Shown here piece after piece: positions 28,514-36,767 of a stretch of 64,000 nucleotides of DNA (the first letter of the stretch is position 1; each line of letters begins with the position of its first letter). The translations under genes were made by a program, and so were the position numbers. The stretch is from Bradyrhizobium embrapense (lineage in GTDB: Bacteria > Pseudomonadota > Alphaproteobacteria > Rhizobiales > Xanthobacteraceae). The DNA lies in NCBI RefSeq assembly GCF_001189235.2, contig NZ_LFIP02000005.1, forward strand, positions 124,001-188,000, in the 5' to 3' direction. Under the pieces are notes generated by a model. The model saw nothing but the letters and a program-made list of their open reading frames with translations. It made no database searches and was not told the DNA's origin.

Positions 28514-29830
28514 ATGACGACGCAACCGATGTCCAAGGGGACGTCAACCGGGACGCCCAAGGGCGCCTGGACCATCACCTTCCTGCTGTTCCTGTTCATG
28601 GTGGTGAACTTTGCGGACAAGATCGTGGTCGGGCTCGCCGGCGTGCCGATCCGGAAGGAGATGGGTCTCACCCCGGAGCAGTTCGGCGATCTTGGCTCGT
28701 CGTTCTTCTATCTGTTCTCGATCTCGGCGATCGTGGTCGGCTTCATCGTCAATCGCGTCGACACCCGCTGGGTCCTGCTGGTCCTGGCGGTGATCTGGTC
28801 GCTGGCGCAATTTCCGATGATCGGCACCGTCAGCCTCACGACGCTGACGATCTGCCGCATCATCCTCGGCGCCGGCGAGGGACCGGCCTTCTCGGTGGCA
28901 GCGCATGCCATCTACAAATGGTTTCCGGATGAGAAGCGCACGCTGCCGACCGCAATCCTGTCACAGGGGTCGGCGTTCGGCGTGATCCTCGCGGTGCCGG
29001 CGCTGAACTGGATCATCGTCAATCACAGCTGGCATCACGCCTTCGGCGCGCTCGGCATCGTCGGCCTGCTCTGGACCGTCGCCTGGTTTGCGCTCGGCAG
29101 GGAAGGGCCGCTGGTCTCGACGGTCGCCGTCGTTGCCGATGAACCACGGATTCCCTACTGGAAGCTGCTGACCTCACGCACCTTCGTCGGCTGCGTCATC
29201 GCGACCTTCGGCGCCTATTGGGCGCTGTCGCTCGGACTGACCTGGTTCACGTCCTTCATCATCGAGGGGCTCGGCTTCTCGCAGCAACAGGCCGGCTTCG
29301 TCTCGATCCTGCCCTGGATCTTCGGTGCGACGATCGTGATCCTGACCGGCTGGATCTCGCAGCTGATGCTGGCGCGCGGTTTCACCACGCGCGGTGCGCG
29401 CGGTGTGCTCGGCTCGGTGCCCCTGATCATCGGCGGCTGCATTCTCGCGACGCTGCCCTACGCGCCGCCCGGCGGCTTGATGATCGCAGCCCTTGTGATC
29501 GGCTCCGGCCTCTGCGGCTCGATCTACGTGGTCTGCCCGCCGATGCTCGGCGAGTTCACGCCGGTATCGCAGCGTGGCGCGATCATCGCGATCTACGGCG
29601 CGCTGTACACCATCTCGGGCATCCTGGCGCCGATGGTGATGGGCAATGTGATCCAGCACGCGGCAACGCCGATGGCCGGCTACATGAGCGGCTTCACCAT
29701 CAACGCCGCGATCATGGCCGGCTCCGGCCTGCTCGGATTGCTGCTGCTGTGGCCCAACACCGAGCGCGCGCGCCTCACCGGCACGTCGCAGCCCGCGGGC
29801 ACAATCAAGCGCGCGATGTCGCCGACGTAA
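28514..29830 (+). CDS. MFS transporter (metabolite carrier)
   Basis: Major facilitator of 438 residues with 12 predicted TM helices. The loop 2-3 signature region appears as VGFIVNRVDTRWVLLVLAV (about residue 80), and AGEGPAFSVAAHAIYKWFPDEKR (about 120) is typical of the anion:cation symporter and sugar-acid branch. GGGGAG precedes ATG 28514; the frame runs 16 codons further upstream without support. It stands alone, followed by a palindromic repeat. Likely imports an organic acid; the substrate is not determinable. Confidence 0.9.
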   Translation: MTTQPMSKGTSTGTPKGAWTITFLLFLFMVVNFADKIVVGLAGVPIRKEMGLTPEQFGDLGSSFFYLFSISAIVVGFIVNRVDTRWVLLVLAVIWSLAQFPMIGTVSLTTLTICRIILGAGEGPAFSVAAHAIYKWFPDEKRTLPTAILSQGSAFGVILAVPALNWIIVNHSWHHAFGALGIVGLLWTVAWFALGREGPLVSTVAVVADEPRIPYWKLLTSRTFVGCVIATFGAYWALSLGLTWFTSFIIEGLGFSQQQAGFVSILPWIFGATIVILTGWISQLMLARGFTTRGARGVLGSVPLIIGGCILATLPYAPPGGLMIAALVIGSGLCGSIYVVCPPMLGEFTPVSQRGAIIAIYGALYTISGILAPMVMGNVIQHAATPMAGYMSGFTINAAIMAGSGLLGLLLLWPNTERARLTGTSQPAGTIKRAMSPT

Positions 29831-29877
29831 GGGGACGCGCGGCTTCGACCGTCCCCCTCCAGGGAGGGTGAGAGTCC

Positions 29878-29965
29878 GTAGCCCGGATGAAGCGCAGCGC
29901 AATCCGGGGCCGCTCTGTCCGCATATGGACCTGTCCCGGATTGCGCGTCGCTCCATCCGGGCTAC
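29878..29965. repeat. Intergenic palindrome, GTAGCCCGGATG family
   Basis: Arms GTAGCCCGGATG (29878-29889) and CATCCGGGCTAC (29954-29965), with inner GCAATCCGGG/TCCCGGATTGCG arms, lie between converging genes. The family recurs at 52621-52656 and, as single arms, around 52827-52840. Confidence 0.85.
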
Positions 29966-29976
29966 GAGCTACGCGA

Positions 29977-31695
29977 TCAATTCATTCCCTGCGCGCCGCG
30001 GACCAGCCGGCCCGGGCGTGCGCCGGTGGCCTTGCCCGCGCGCTGGGTGACGACGCCGGAGACGATGGTGGCGTCGTAGCCGTCGACCTGCTGCAGCAGG
30101 CGGCGGCCGCCGACCGGCAGGTCGTAGTGTACCTTCGGCGGATGCAGATGCAGCCGGTCGTAATCGATCACGTTGACGTCGGCCTTGAAGCCCGGCGCGA
30201 TCACGCCGCGATCGGTGAGGCCAACCGACAGCGCGGTCTTGCGCGATTGCGCCGCGATCACGAACGGGATCGAGAGCTTCTCGCCGCGGCTGCGGTCGCG
30301 CGTCCAGTGCGTCAGCAGATAGGTCGGGAAGCTGGCGTCGCAGATGATGCCGCAATGCGCGCCGCCGTCGGACAGGCCGGGCACGGCGCTGGGTTCGCGC
30401 AGCATCTCATGCACGGCATCGAGATTGCCGTCGGCATAATTCAGGAACGGCACATAGAGCATGCCGCGCCCCTCGTCGGTCAGCATCGCATCATAGGCGA
30501 GCTCTTCCGGCCGGCGGCCCTGGCGGCGCGCCTGCGGGCCGAGCGCGTTCTCCGGCGGCTGCTCATAATCCGGCGGATTGCCCAGCAGATACATCTTGTC
30601 GTAGTTCGGCCGGAAGAACAGCGGATCGTCGGTCGCGGTCGCGCTCTCGCTCAGGATCGCGGCGCGTACATCGGGCCGGCGCAGATGCGTCAGCCGCTCG
30701 GCCAGCGGGAGCCTCGCGATCTCGCGATAGCTCGGATGGGTCTGGAACGGGTTGCGCGACAACTCCAACCCGAGCAGCAGCCCGACCGGCCGCGCCGCGA
30801 TCTGGGTCGTGATCGACAGGCCGCGCGCGGCGGCCTCATTGATGGTGTCCATGGTCTGCCGCCAGCGCCGCGGCGCCTTGTCGGCCTGCGCGACCGAGAA
30901 CGAGATCGGGCACTTGGTGTTCTCGGCGACCCGCAGCATCATCGGCAGGTCCTCGTGCACGGTGCTCTGGTCGAGCACGAATTGCAGCACGCTGCGGCCG
31001 ACGCCGTGCATCGCGCCCGCGATCGCGGTCAATTCGTCCTCGCCCGCCTTCAGCGTCGGCGTGTAATCGCCGGTCGAGGTGCGGTGATTGAGCGTGCGCG
31101 AGGTCGAGAAGCCGAGCGCGCCGGATCGCACCGCGTCGCCGGCGAGCGCCGCCATCGCCTTGTTGTCCTCGGGCGTTGCCGGATCGCGGCGTGCGCCGCG
31201 CTCGCCCATTACGTAGACGCGCAGCGCCGCGTGCGGCAGCTGCGCGCCGATGTCCATGTCGAAACTGCGCTTCGACAGCCATTCCATGTAGTCGGGGAAG
31301 CTTTCCCACGCCCAGGGAATGCCGGCGGAGAGCACCGGCTCCGGAATGTCCTCGACGCCTTCCATCAGCTGGATCAGCCGGTTGTGGTCGCTCGGCCGGC
31401 ACGGCGCGAAGCCGACGCCGCAATTGCCCATAATTGCAGTGGTGACGCCGTTCTGCGACGACGGCGTGATGTCCTGGCTCCAGGTGACTTGGCCATCGTA
31501 ATGGGTGTGGACGTCGACGAAGCCGGGCGCCACGAGCTTGCCGCGGGCGTCGATCTCTTCCTTGCCCTTGGCTGCGACCTTGCCGACTTCGGTGATCTTG
31601 CCGCCGGTGATCGCGACATCGGCTTCGTAGAGTTCGCCGCCCTTGCCGTCGGCGACGGTGCCGCCGCGGATCACGAGGTCTGGGGTCGAGGTCAT
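29977..31695 (-). CDS. D-aminoacylase-like amidohydrolase (amidohydrolase_3)
   Basis: Metal-dependent hydrolase of 572 residues of the urease/amidohydrolase superfamily. [10 protein letters not shown] (about residue 60) supplies the HxH metal pair, and LSDGGAHCG (about 440) the catalytic Asp region. [11 protein letters not shown] is typical of N-acyl-D-amino-acid deacylases. Family members cleave N-acyl-D-amino acids or related amides in the cytoplasm. No signal peptide. It is a single gene, convergent with the MFS carrier across the palindrome. Long members such as this are often annotated only as amidohydrolase, so the substrate remains open. Confidence 0.88.
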   Translation of the reverse strand: MTSTPDLVIRGGTVADGKGGELYEADVAITGGKITEVGKVAAKGKEEIDARGKLVAPGFVDVHTHYDGQVTWSQDITPSSQNGVTTAIMGNCGVGFAPCRPSDHNRLIQLMEGVEDIPEPVLSAGIPWAWESFPDYMEWLSKRSFDMDIGAQLPHAALRVYVMGERGARRDPATPEDNKAMAALAGDAVRSGALGFSTSRTLNHRTSTGDYTPTLKAGEDELTAIAGAMHGVGRSVLQFVLDQSTVHEDLPMMLRVAENTKCPISFSVAQADKAPRRWRQTMDTINEAAARGLSITTQIAARPVGLLLGLELSRNPFQTHPSYREIARLPLAERLTHLRRPDVRAAILSESATATDDPLFFRPNYDKMYLLGNPPDYEQPPENALGPQARRQGRRPEELAYDAMLTDEGRGMLYVPFLNYADGNLDAVHEMLREPSAVPGLSDGGAHCGIICDASFPTYLLTHWTRDRSRGEKLSIPFVIAAQSRKTALSVGLTDRGVIAPGFKADVNVIDYDRLHLHPPKVHYDLPVGGRRLLQQVDGYDATIVSGVVTQRAGKATGARPGRLVRGAQGMN

Positions 31696-32025
31696 GGCAT
31701 TTCATCCCGGGGGCTGTTCTTGGTTATGCGGCATCATGGGTGAGCCCTTGATGCTGTCAACCGGCGCCGGTGAAGCTCTGGGATGCGCTGGCGATGATTA
31801 GCCAGCGCGTGTTGCGCTATCGCGCGTCAGCAGCACCGTGGCGCCACGGCCGATGCAGCGGGCCGCTGCGGTTCATCTCGATGAAACCGTCGCGGATCGA
31901 CCCTAGCCTCCAGCAGGGGCTGTCGCGGCGATCGGAATGAATTCCTGTTGCGCATTACGCTTCAGCGCGCCTCTCGCGCTTGGATAGCGATGCGGCCAAA
32001 TCCAACATAAAGGGGGTGATCTTGG
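31696..32025. other. Divergent intergenic region, no gene seen
   Basis: The 330 bases between the amidohydrolase and CYTH-CHAD genes hold no convincing open frame, palindrome or RNA. AGGGGGTGAT near 32011-32020 is the ribosome site of the downstream gene. Confidence 0.5.
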
Positions 32026-33705
32026 ATGGAATTCGCGGTCAACCCGGGCTGCAATAGCCCGATATGCCTTGTCAATGTCATGAAACCTTCATACACCATG
32101 TTGGGAGCGATCTCGTTGGATGGACGGCGGCCGGTCGTGACCGATGCGGGGACTGCCATTGCCGTGCGGCATGGCGATCAGGCGGAAATCGAACTCAAGC
32201 TGCTTGCGCCGCAAGGAAGCCTCGAAAAACTGCGCGAGGCAGCCTGTATCGTGCAGTACGCACGCAATCGCGGCGCATTTCACCGGCTGGAAACGGTCTA
32301 TTACGACACGCCGGAGCGACTCCTGTTTCAGCACGGCATGTCACTGCGCGTGCGACGAAGCGGCAAGAATTTCATCCAGACGCTGAAGCTTGCGCCCAAT
32401 GGCGCGCAGCCTCTGTCGCGACGCCAATGGGAGGTGCCCGTTGAAGGCATCGCCCCTGATCTGGCGCGGTTCCCCGCCGAAGAGATCGGCGATCCCGTGG
32501 CGGCGCTGAGCAACGATGTGCTGGTGCCGGTGTTCGCGACAAAAGTTCGCCGGCACGCGCGGCAGCTCGATCTGCCCGATGCATCGGTTGAAGTCGCCTT
32601 CGACGAGGGGACCATCGAGGCCGATGCGCGCCAGGAGGTGCTGTCGGAAATCGAGCTTGAACTGAAGAGCGGCAATGCCGGCGTCCTGTTCGATCTCGGA
32701 ACGCAGTTGCTCGACGCAGCGCCGCTGCAGATCGGCACGCGCAGCAAGGCGGAGCGCGGCTATGCGCTGGCGTTCGACGTCGCGCCATCGGCCGCGAAGG
32801 CCGAATTGTCGGGCATCACCGCGGACCTCGTGGTCGACGACGTCATCGCATTGTTGGTGGGCTCCTGCTGGCATCATCTGCTGAAAAATCATGCGGTGGC
32901 CGAGCAGGGATCGGACCCCGAAGGCGTGCACCAGATGCGCGTGGCGTTGCGGCGCTTGCGGACGATCTGTGCGTTGTTCCGGCGCGACATTCCATCCCCG
33001 GCATTTCTGGCGATCAACAGCGAAGCAAAATGGCTGATGCGGCAACTCGGTCAGGCCCGCGACTGGGACGTCTTCGCCGGAACGACGATCACCCGCCTGG
33101 TCAGCGCGGTTCCGGATATCGACCTGGACGGCCTCCGCAAGGCGGTCGAGCAGCGCCAGAAGTCGAGCTACGGTACCTTGCACAGCGTTCTGGCGGATCC
33201 CCGCTGCAGCCGCTTCCTGCTCTCGCTGGGGCATCTGGCGGAACGCCGTAGCTGGCGCAACGAGATCGACAGCGAAGCACTGGCTGTCCTGTCGCAACCG
33301 ATACCGGTGCTCGCCGACAGGATCCTGGAGCGATTGCATCGCAAGACATTGAAGCGGGGTGCGGGCTTCCGGCGGCTCGATATCCACGCCCAGCATAATC
33401 TCAGGATCAACCTCAAGAAGTTACGCTATGCGGCGGAGTTCTTCCTGCCGCTTTACGCCGCCCACGCGCCGGCGAAGCGCTACGTGAAGCGGCTTGCCGG
33501 GCTGCAGAACAGCCTCGGGCGGGTGTGCGACATCGGCAGCACGCGCGTGCTGCTCCACACCATCGCGCAGGACGACCAGCCTGCGCTGCATCTGGGCATC
33601 GGCGCGATGGCCGGCTGGTTGGCTCGCGATCAGATCGCGGTGGCGAAAACGCTGCGCAAGAGTTGGCGCCGGTTCAAGACGACGCCCGCATTCTGGGGCC
33701 GGTGA
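32026..33705 (+). CDS. CYTH and CHAD domain protein (triphosphatase-like)
   Basis: Cytoplasmic protein of 559 residues. The N-terminal CYTH domain (about 50-235) carries the ExExK-type motif EIELKL near residue 57 and several Arg/Lys for triphosphate binding. The C-terminal CHAD domain (about 265-540) is helical with conserved His, as in VHQMRVALRRLRT (about 303) and LRINLKKLRYAAEFF (about 460), which bind polyphosphate. YgiF-like CYTH-CHAD proteins hydrolyse inorganic triphosphate. AGGGGGTGAT sits upstream of ATG 32026. It converges with the next MFS gene. Confidence 0.9.
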   Translation: MEFAVNPGCNSPICLVNVMKPSYTMLGAISLDGRRPVVTDAGTAIAVRHGDQAEIELKLLAPQGSLEKLREAACIVQYARNRGAFHRLETVYYDTPERLLFQHGMSLRVRRSGKNFIQTLKLAPNGAQPLSRRQWEVPVEGIAPDLARFPAEEIGDPVAALSNDVLVPVFATKVRRHARQLDLPDASVEVAFDEGTIEADARQEVLSEIELELKSGNAGVLFDLGTQLLDAAPLQIGTRSKAERGYALAFDVAPSAAKAELSGITADLVVDDVIALLVGSCWHHLLKNHAVAEQGSDPEGVHQMRVALRRLRTICALFRRDIPSPAFLAINSEAKWLMRQLGQARDWDVFAGTTITRLVSAVPDIDLDGLRKAVEQRQKSSYGTLHSVLADPRCSRFLLSLGHLAERRSWRNEIDSEALAVLSQPIPVLADRILERLHRKTLKRGAGFRRLDIHAQHNLRINLKKLRYAAEFFLPLYAAHAPAKRYVKRLAGLQNSLGRVCDIGSTRVLLHTIAQDDQPALHLGIGAMAGWLARDQIAVAKTLRKSWRRFKTTPAFWGR

Positions 33706-33749
33706 ATCGCGCCTTTTGCCGACAGTAGCTGCGCGGTTAGAGTGATCGC

Positions 33750-34982
33750 CTAACGGGGTTGCGCGTGGATCGCAAGTTCAGCGGCCTTCGGCTTGCGCTC
33801 GGTGACCAGCGCGAGCAGCACGGTCAACACCATGAAGACCGCGGAGGCGCCGAACACCCAACGCGGCATGTGCTGATCCATGATCCAGCCGAACAGCAGC
33901 GGACTCACGATGCCGCCGAAGTTGAACCCGGTGGAGACGATGCCGAAGGCGCGGCCCGCGGCGCCGGGCGGGGCGGCGTTGCGCACCATCATGTCGCGGG
34001 ACGGCGCGATCACGCCGCCGAGGAATCCGGCAAGCCCCATCGTAAGCGTGAGCGCCACGGGCGGCAGGTTCACCAGTGCGACCAGCACGACCAGCACGGC
34101 ATTGACGGCGAAGCAGCCCGCAGCGACTTGGCTGTGGCGATGGGTCCAGTCGGCGAGATAGCCGCCGGCGAGCACGCCCGCGGCGCTGGCGCCGAGGGTC
34201 GCGGTCAGCGCGATGTTGGCGGTCGAGAACGACGCGCCATAGCCGCCCATCAATGCGACCACGCCGAAATTGTTGATGCCCGAGGTCGACAGGCTGAGCA
34301 GCGTGAAGAAGACAGTCAGCATCATCAGCGCCGGGGTGATCACGCTGACCTTCGGCGCCGCGTCGTCCTTCGGCTTGTTCTTGTTGGCGCCGGCATCGGG
34401 AATCCCGAGCACGATCAGGAACAGTGCCACCAGCGGTCCGACCGCGCCGGCGACGATCAGCGCGCCGAGGCCGCCGATCGAGGCGACGAGGGCTGCCACG
34501 ATCGCAGGCGCCACCGCGCCGCCGAGGAAGCCGGCAAAGGTGTGGATCGAGAAGGCGCGGCCCATCCGCGCCTCGTCCATATGGGCCGAGAGGATGGCGT
34601 AGTCGGCCGGATGATAGACGCTGTTGGCAAGGCCGAGCGCCACGGCACAGACGATCAGCGAAGTATAGCTCAGATGCAGGCCGAGCCCGATCAGCGCGCA
34701 CCCGCCGATGGTCAGCCCGATCAGCAGGATCGAGCGGGCGCCGATATGGTCGGCGAGGTAGCCGATCGGCGCCTGCGTGAGGCCCGAGACCACCGCAAAC
34801 ACCGTCAGCGCGAAACCGAGCTCGACATAGCCGACGCCGAGCTGCTGCTTGAGGAAGGGGAACAGCATCGGCAGCACGAAGATGTGGAAATGGCTGACCC
34901 AATGGGCGACCGAAATCCCCGTCAGCGTGCGTAGCGCGCTGTCGGCTTTAGCTTGCTGCGGTGCGGCCAGAATGTCGACCAT
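33750..34982 (-). CDS. MFS transporter
   Basis: Major facilitator of 410 residues with 12 TM helices. It opens with GISVAHWVSHFHIFVLPMLFPF, typical of the fosmidomycin-resistance/NarK-like group. The TM2-3 loop has IGYLADHIGARSILLIG. ATG 34982 was chosen because it precedes the first helix at the usual distance; the open frame continues 41 codons upstream in low-quality sequence. Substrate unknown. Confidence 0.88.
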   Translation of the reverse strand: MVDILAAPQQAKADSALRTLTGISVAHWVSHFHIFVLPMLFPFLKQQLGVGYVELGFALTVFAVVSGLTQAPIGYLADHIGARSILLIGLTIGGCALIGLGLHLSYTSLIVCAVALGLANSVYHPADYAILSAHMDEARMGRAFSIHTFAGFLGGAVAPAIVAALVASIGGLGALIVAGAVGPLVALFLIVLGIPDAGANKNKPKDDAAPKVSVITPALMMLTVFFTLLSLSTSGINNFGVVALMGGYGASFSTANIALTATLGASAAGVLAGGYLADWTHRHSQVAAGCFAVNAVLVVLVALVNLPPVALTLTMGLAGFLGGVIAPSRDMMVRNAAPPGAAGRAFGIVSTGFNFGGIVSPLLFGWIMDQHMPRWVFGASAVFMVLTVLLALVTERKPKAAELAIHAQPR

Positions 34983-35154
34983 GTCCGTGACAACCCACTT
35001 TTTCCAAAGCCCGGCAGGGCCGGCAGAAAATAGAGGCTGGGCGCTAATTGTCCATGAACGCGGGCGCATGGCTGCCCCCGGCGCGGGCGTGCCGGATCGA
35101 CACATGCGGCATTAAAGGCGGCGACAAAGTGCGGCCTTGCGGTGATGATCGGTC

Positions 35155-36465
35155 ATGGTCGATCCCAAAAAGCAGCTCAAGGTGCTTGTGTCAGAGGGCT
35201 CCAGCACCTCCGGCCGCGAGGCGATCACGGTCCTGGGGTTGGCCGGCCATCACGTCGAGGTTTGCGATCCCTCACGCTGGTGCCTGGCGCGCTATTCCCG
35301 CTTCGTCCGCAAGTACCACCATTGTCCGCCGCTGCGGTCGGATCCGGCCGGCTTCCTCGGCTTCGTCGAGCGCCTGCTGGCGTCGCGGCATTTCGATGTG
35401 TTGCTGCCGACTCATGAGCAGGGGTTTCTGTTCGCTCGCGCCGCGCCGCGGCTGACATCCCATGCCGGCCTCGCGCTGCCGGATTTCGAGAGCTATCGCG
35501 CGGTGCACAGCAAGGCAGGCTTCAGCCGGCTGCTCGACCAGCTCGGGCTGCCTCAGCCGCCGACCCGGATCGTGAATTCGGCCGACCAGTTGCGCGAGGC
35601 GGTGCGGTTTCCGTCCGTCGTCAAGACATCGGTCGGCACCGCGAGCCGCGGCATCTGGTTCGTGCGCGACGCCGCCGATCTCAACCGTGCGCTCTACGAC
35701 CTCGAATCCGCCGACGACTTTGCCGGCGAGGTGCTGGCGCAGGATCTCATCACCGGCACGGTCGAGAAGGCGCAGTCGGTGTTCTGCTGCGGCACGCTGA
35801 TCGGCTTCCACGCCTACCGGCAGATCACGGCCGGAGTCGGCGGCGGCGAGGCGATCAAGGAGAGCGTCAGCCGGCCGGCGATCCGCGCTGTGCTCGAGAC
35901 CATCGGTGCGCATCTCAACTGGCACGGCGCGCTTTCGGTCGACGTCATCATGCCGCTCGACAGCACGACGCCGCTGTTGATCGATTGCAATCCGCGGCTG
36001 GTCGAGCCCATGAACGCGCACCAGTCCGGCACCGATCTGGTCGATCTGTTGCTGCGTGTCTCGCTCGGCGAGACGCCGACGCTGCTGCCCGATGGCCGCG
36101 CCGGGGTGCGGACGCATCTCGCCATGCAGGCGCTGCTCGGCAGCGCATCGCGCGACGGCACCCGGCGCGACCTGATCCGGGAATGCGGCCGCATCGCCAC
36201 CCGTGAAGGTCTCTATCGAGGAAGCAGCGAGGAATTGACGCCGATGCGGCTGGACTGGCTCAGTGCCGTGCCGCTCGCGATGACCACCGCACTACTGCTG
36301 GCGTCGCCGCCGATCGCCGCGTCGCTGGCCCGCGGCGGGTTTGGTGCGCATCTGCTCGATCGCGCGAGTATCAAGGAGATCGAAAGCGAGGATTTCTTGC
36401 GCGATTCCTCAACACGTGGTCCCGGCTCCCGTGCGCAATTGCGCACCAGGCCGGGACGACGGTGA
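35155..36465 (+). CDS. ATP-grasp domain protein (carboxylate-amine ligase-like)
   Basis: Protein of 436 residues with an ATP-grasp fold: an N-terminal Rossmann-like part (LKVLVSEGSSTSGREAITVLG), a central ATP lid (VVKTSVGTASRGIWFV, about 155) and a Mg-binding motif LIDCNPRLVEPM (about 280). The family joins a carboxylate to an amine or thiol through an acyl phosphate. No biosynthetic partners are adjacent, so the product is unknown. Its last 16 or so codons (GPGSRAQLRTRPGRR) are encoded by an intergenic-type palindrome at 36419-36457, so the native C-terminus has apparently been replaced or extended by repeat insertion. Confidence 0.8.
   Translation: MVDPKKQLKVLVSEGSSTSGREAITVLGLAGHHVEVCDPSRWCLARYSRFVRKYHHCPPLRSDPAGFLGFVERLLASRHFDVLLPTHEQGFLFARAAPRLTSHAGLALPDFESYRAVHSKAGFSRLLDQLGLPQPPTRIVNSADQLREAVRFPSVVKTSVGTASRGIWFVRDAADLNRALYDLESADDFAGEVLAQDLITGTVEKAQSVFCCGTLIGFHAYRQITAGVGGGEAIKESVSRPAIRAVLETIGAHLNWHGALSVDVIMPLDSTTPLLIDCNPRLVEPMNAHQSGTDLVDLLLRVSLGETPTLLPDGRAGVRTHLAMQALLGSASRDGTRRDLIRECGRIATREGLYRGSSEELTPMRLDWLSAVPLAMTTALLLASPPIAASLARGGFGAHLLDRASIKEIESEDFLRDSSTRGPGSRAQLRTRPGRR
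36419..36457. repeat. GTCCCGGC-family palindrome inside an ORF end
   Basis: Arms GTCCCGGC (36419-36426) and GCCGGGAC (36450-36457) enclose a perfect 16-bp palindrome, GTGCGCAATTGCGCAC (36431-36446). It supplies the last codons of the ATP-grasp gene. Confidence 0.8.
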
Positions 36466-36481
36466 TAGATGTTGCCGTGTC

Positions 36482-36655
36482 CTACAAGGGCTCGTCGTCA
36501 TTGCCGTAGCGATCGAGCTTCGGCGTGGCGATGTCGCCATCCTCATAATAGTCGTCGTCTTGCGGCGCTGCGGGCGGCGGAGGCTTTTTCGACTTGTCGT
36601 CGGTCTTGTCGTTGCTCCCTGTGCTGCCCCTGCTCGTCCTTCCGGCCTTGGCCAT
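36482..36655 (-). CDS. 57-residue charged, proline-rich small protein
   Basis: Small protein MAKAGRTSRGST... ending GNDDEPL, which I translated directly. A basic Ser/Gly/Thr N-terminus, a KSKKPPPPAAP linker and a strongly acidic half (DDDYYEDGD) suggest an unstructured protein. AGGGGA lies 6 bases before ATG 36655, and codon use matches the neighbours, which supports it as real. No family is recognised. It ends 17 bp from the converging ATP-grasp gene and is followed upstream by the TonB receptor terminator region on the same strand. Confidence 0.7.
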   Translation of the reverse strand: MAKAGRTSRGSTGSNDKTDDKSKKPPPPAAPQDDDYYEDGDIATPKLDRYGNDDEPL

Positions 36656-36730
36656 GCGTTTCCCCTGCGCGGGTCAAACTATCTGCCGGAATTCTACTCC
36701 AGTTCCCCGCGGCTTGTAACGTGAGGAGAT

Positions 36731-36757
36731 GGCGCGGCCGGGCCGCTCCGCCGCGCC
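36731..36757 (-). terminator. GC-rich hairpin after the TonB receptor gene
   Basis: Arms GGCGCGGC and GCCGCGCC, perfect over 8 bp, 10 bases after the receptor stop on the minus strand. There is no U tract, so it may stabilise the transcript end rather than terminate on its own. Confidence 0.4.
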
Positions 36758-36767
36758 AATCATTGCC

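Noticed and set aside
36341-36724. Plus-strand open frame across the end of the ATP-grasp gene
   Set aside because: It overlaps the ATP-grasp gene and the small minus-strand gene, and its translation has no ribosome site or recognisable domain.
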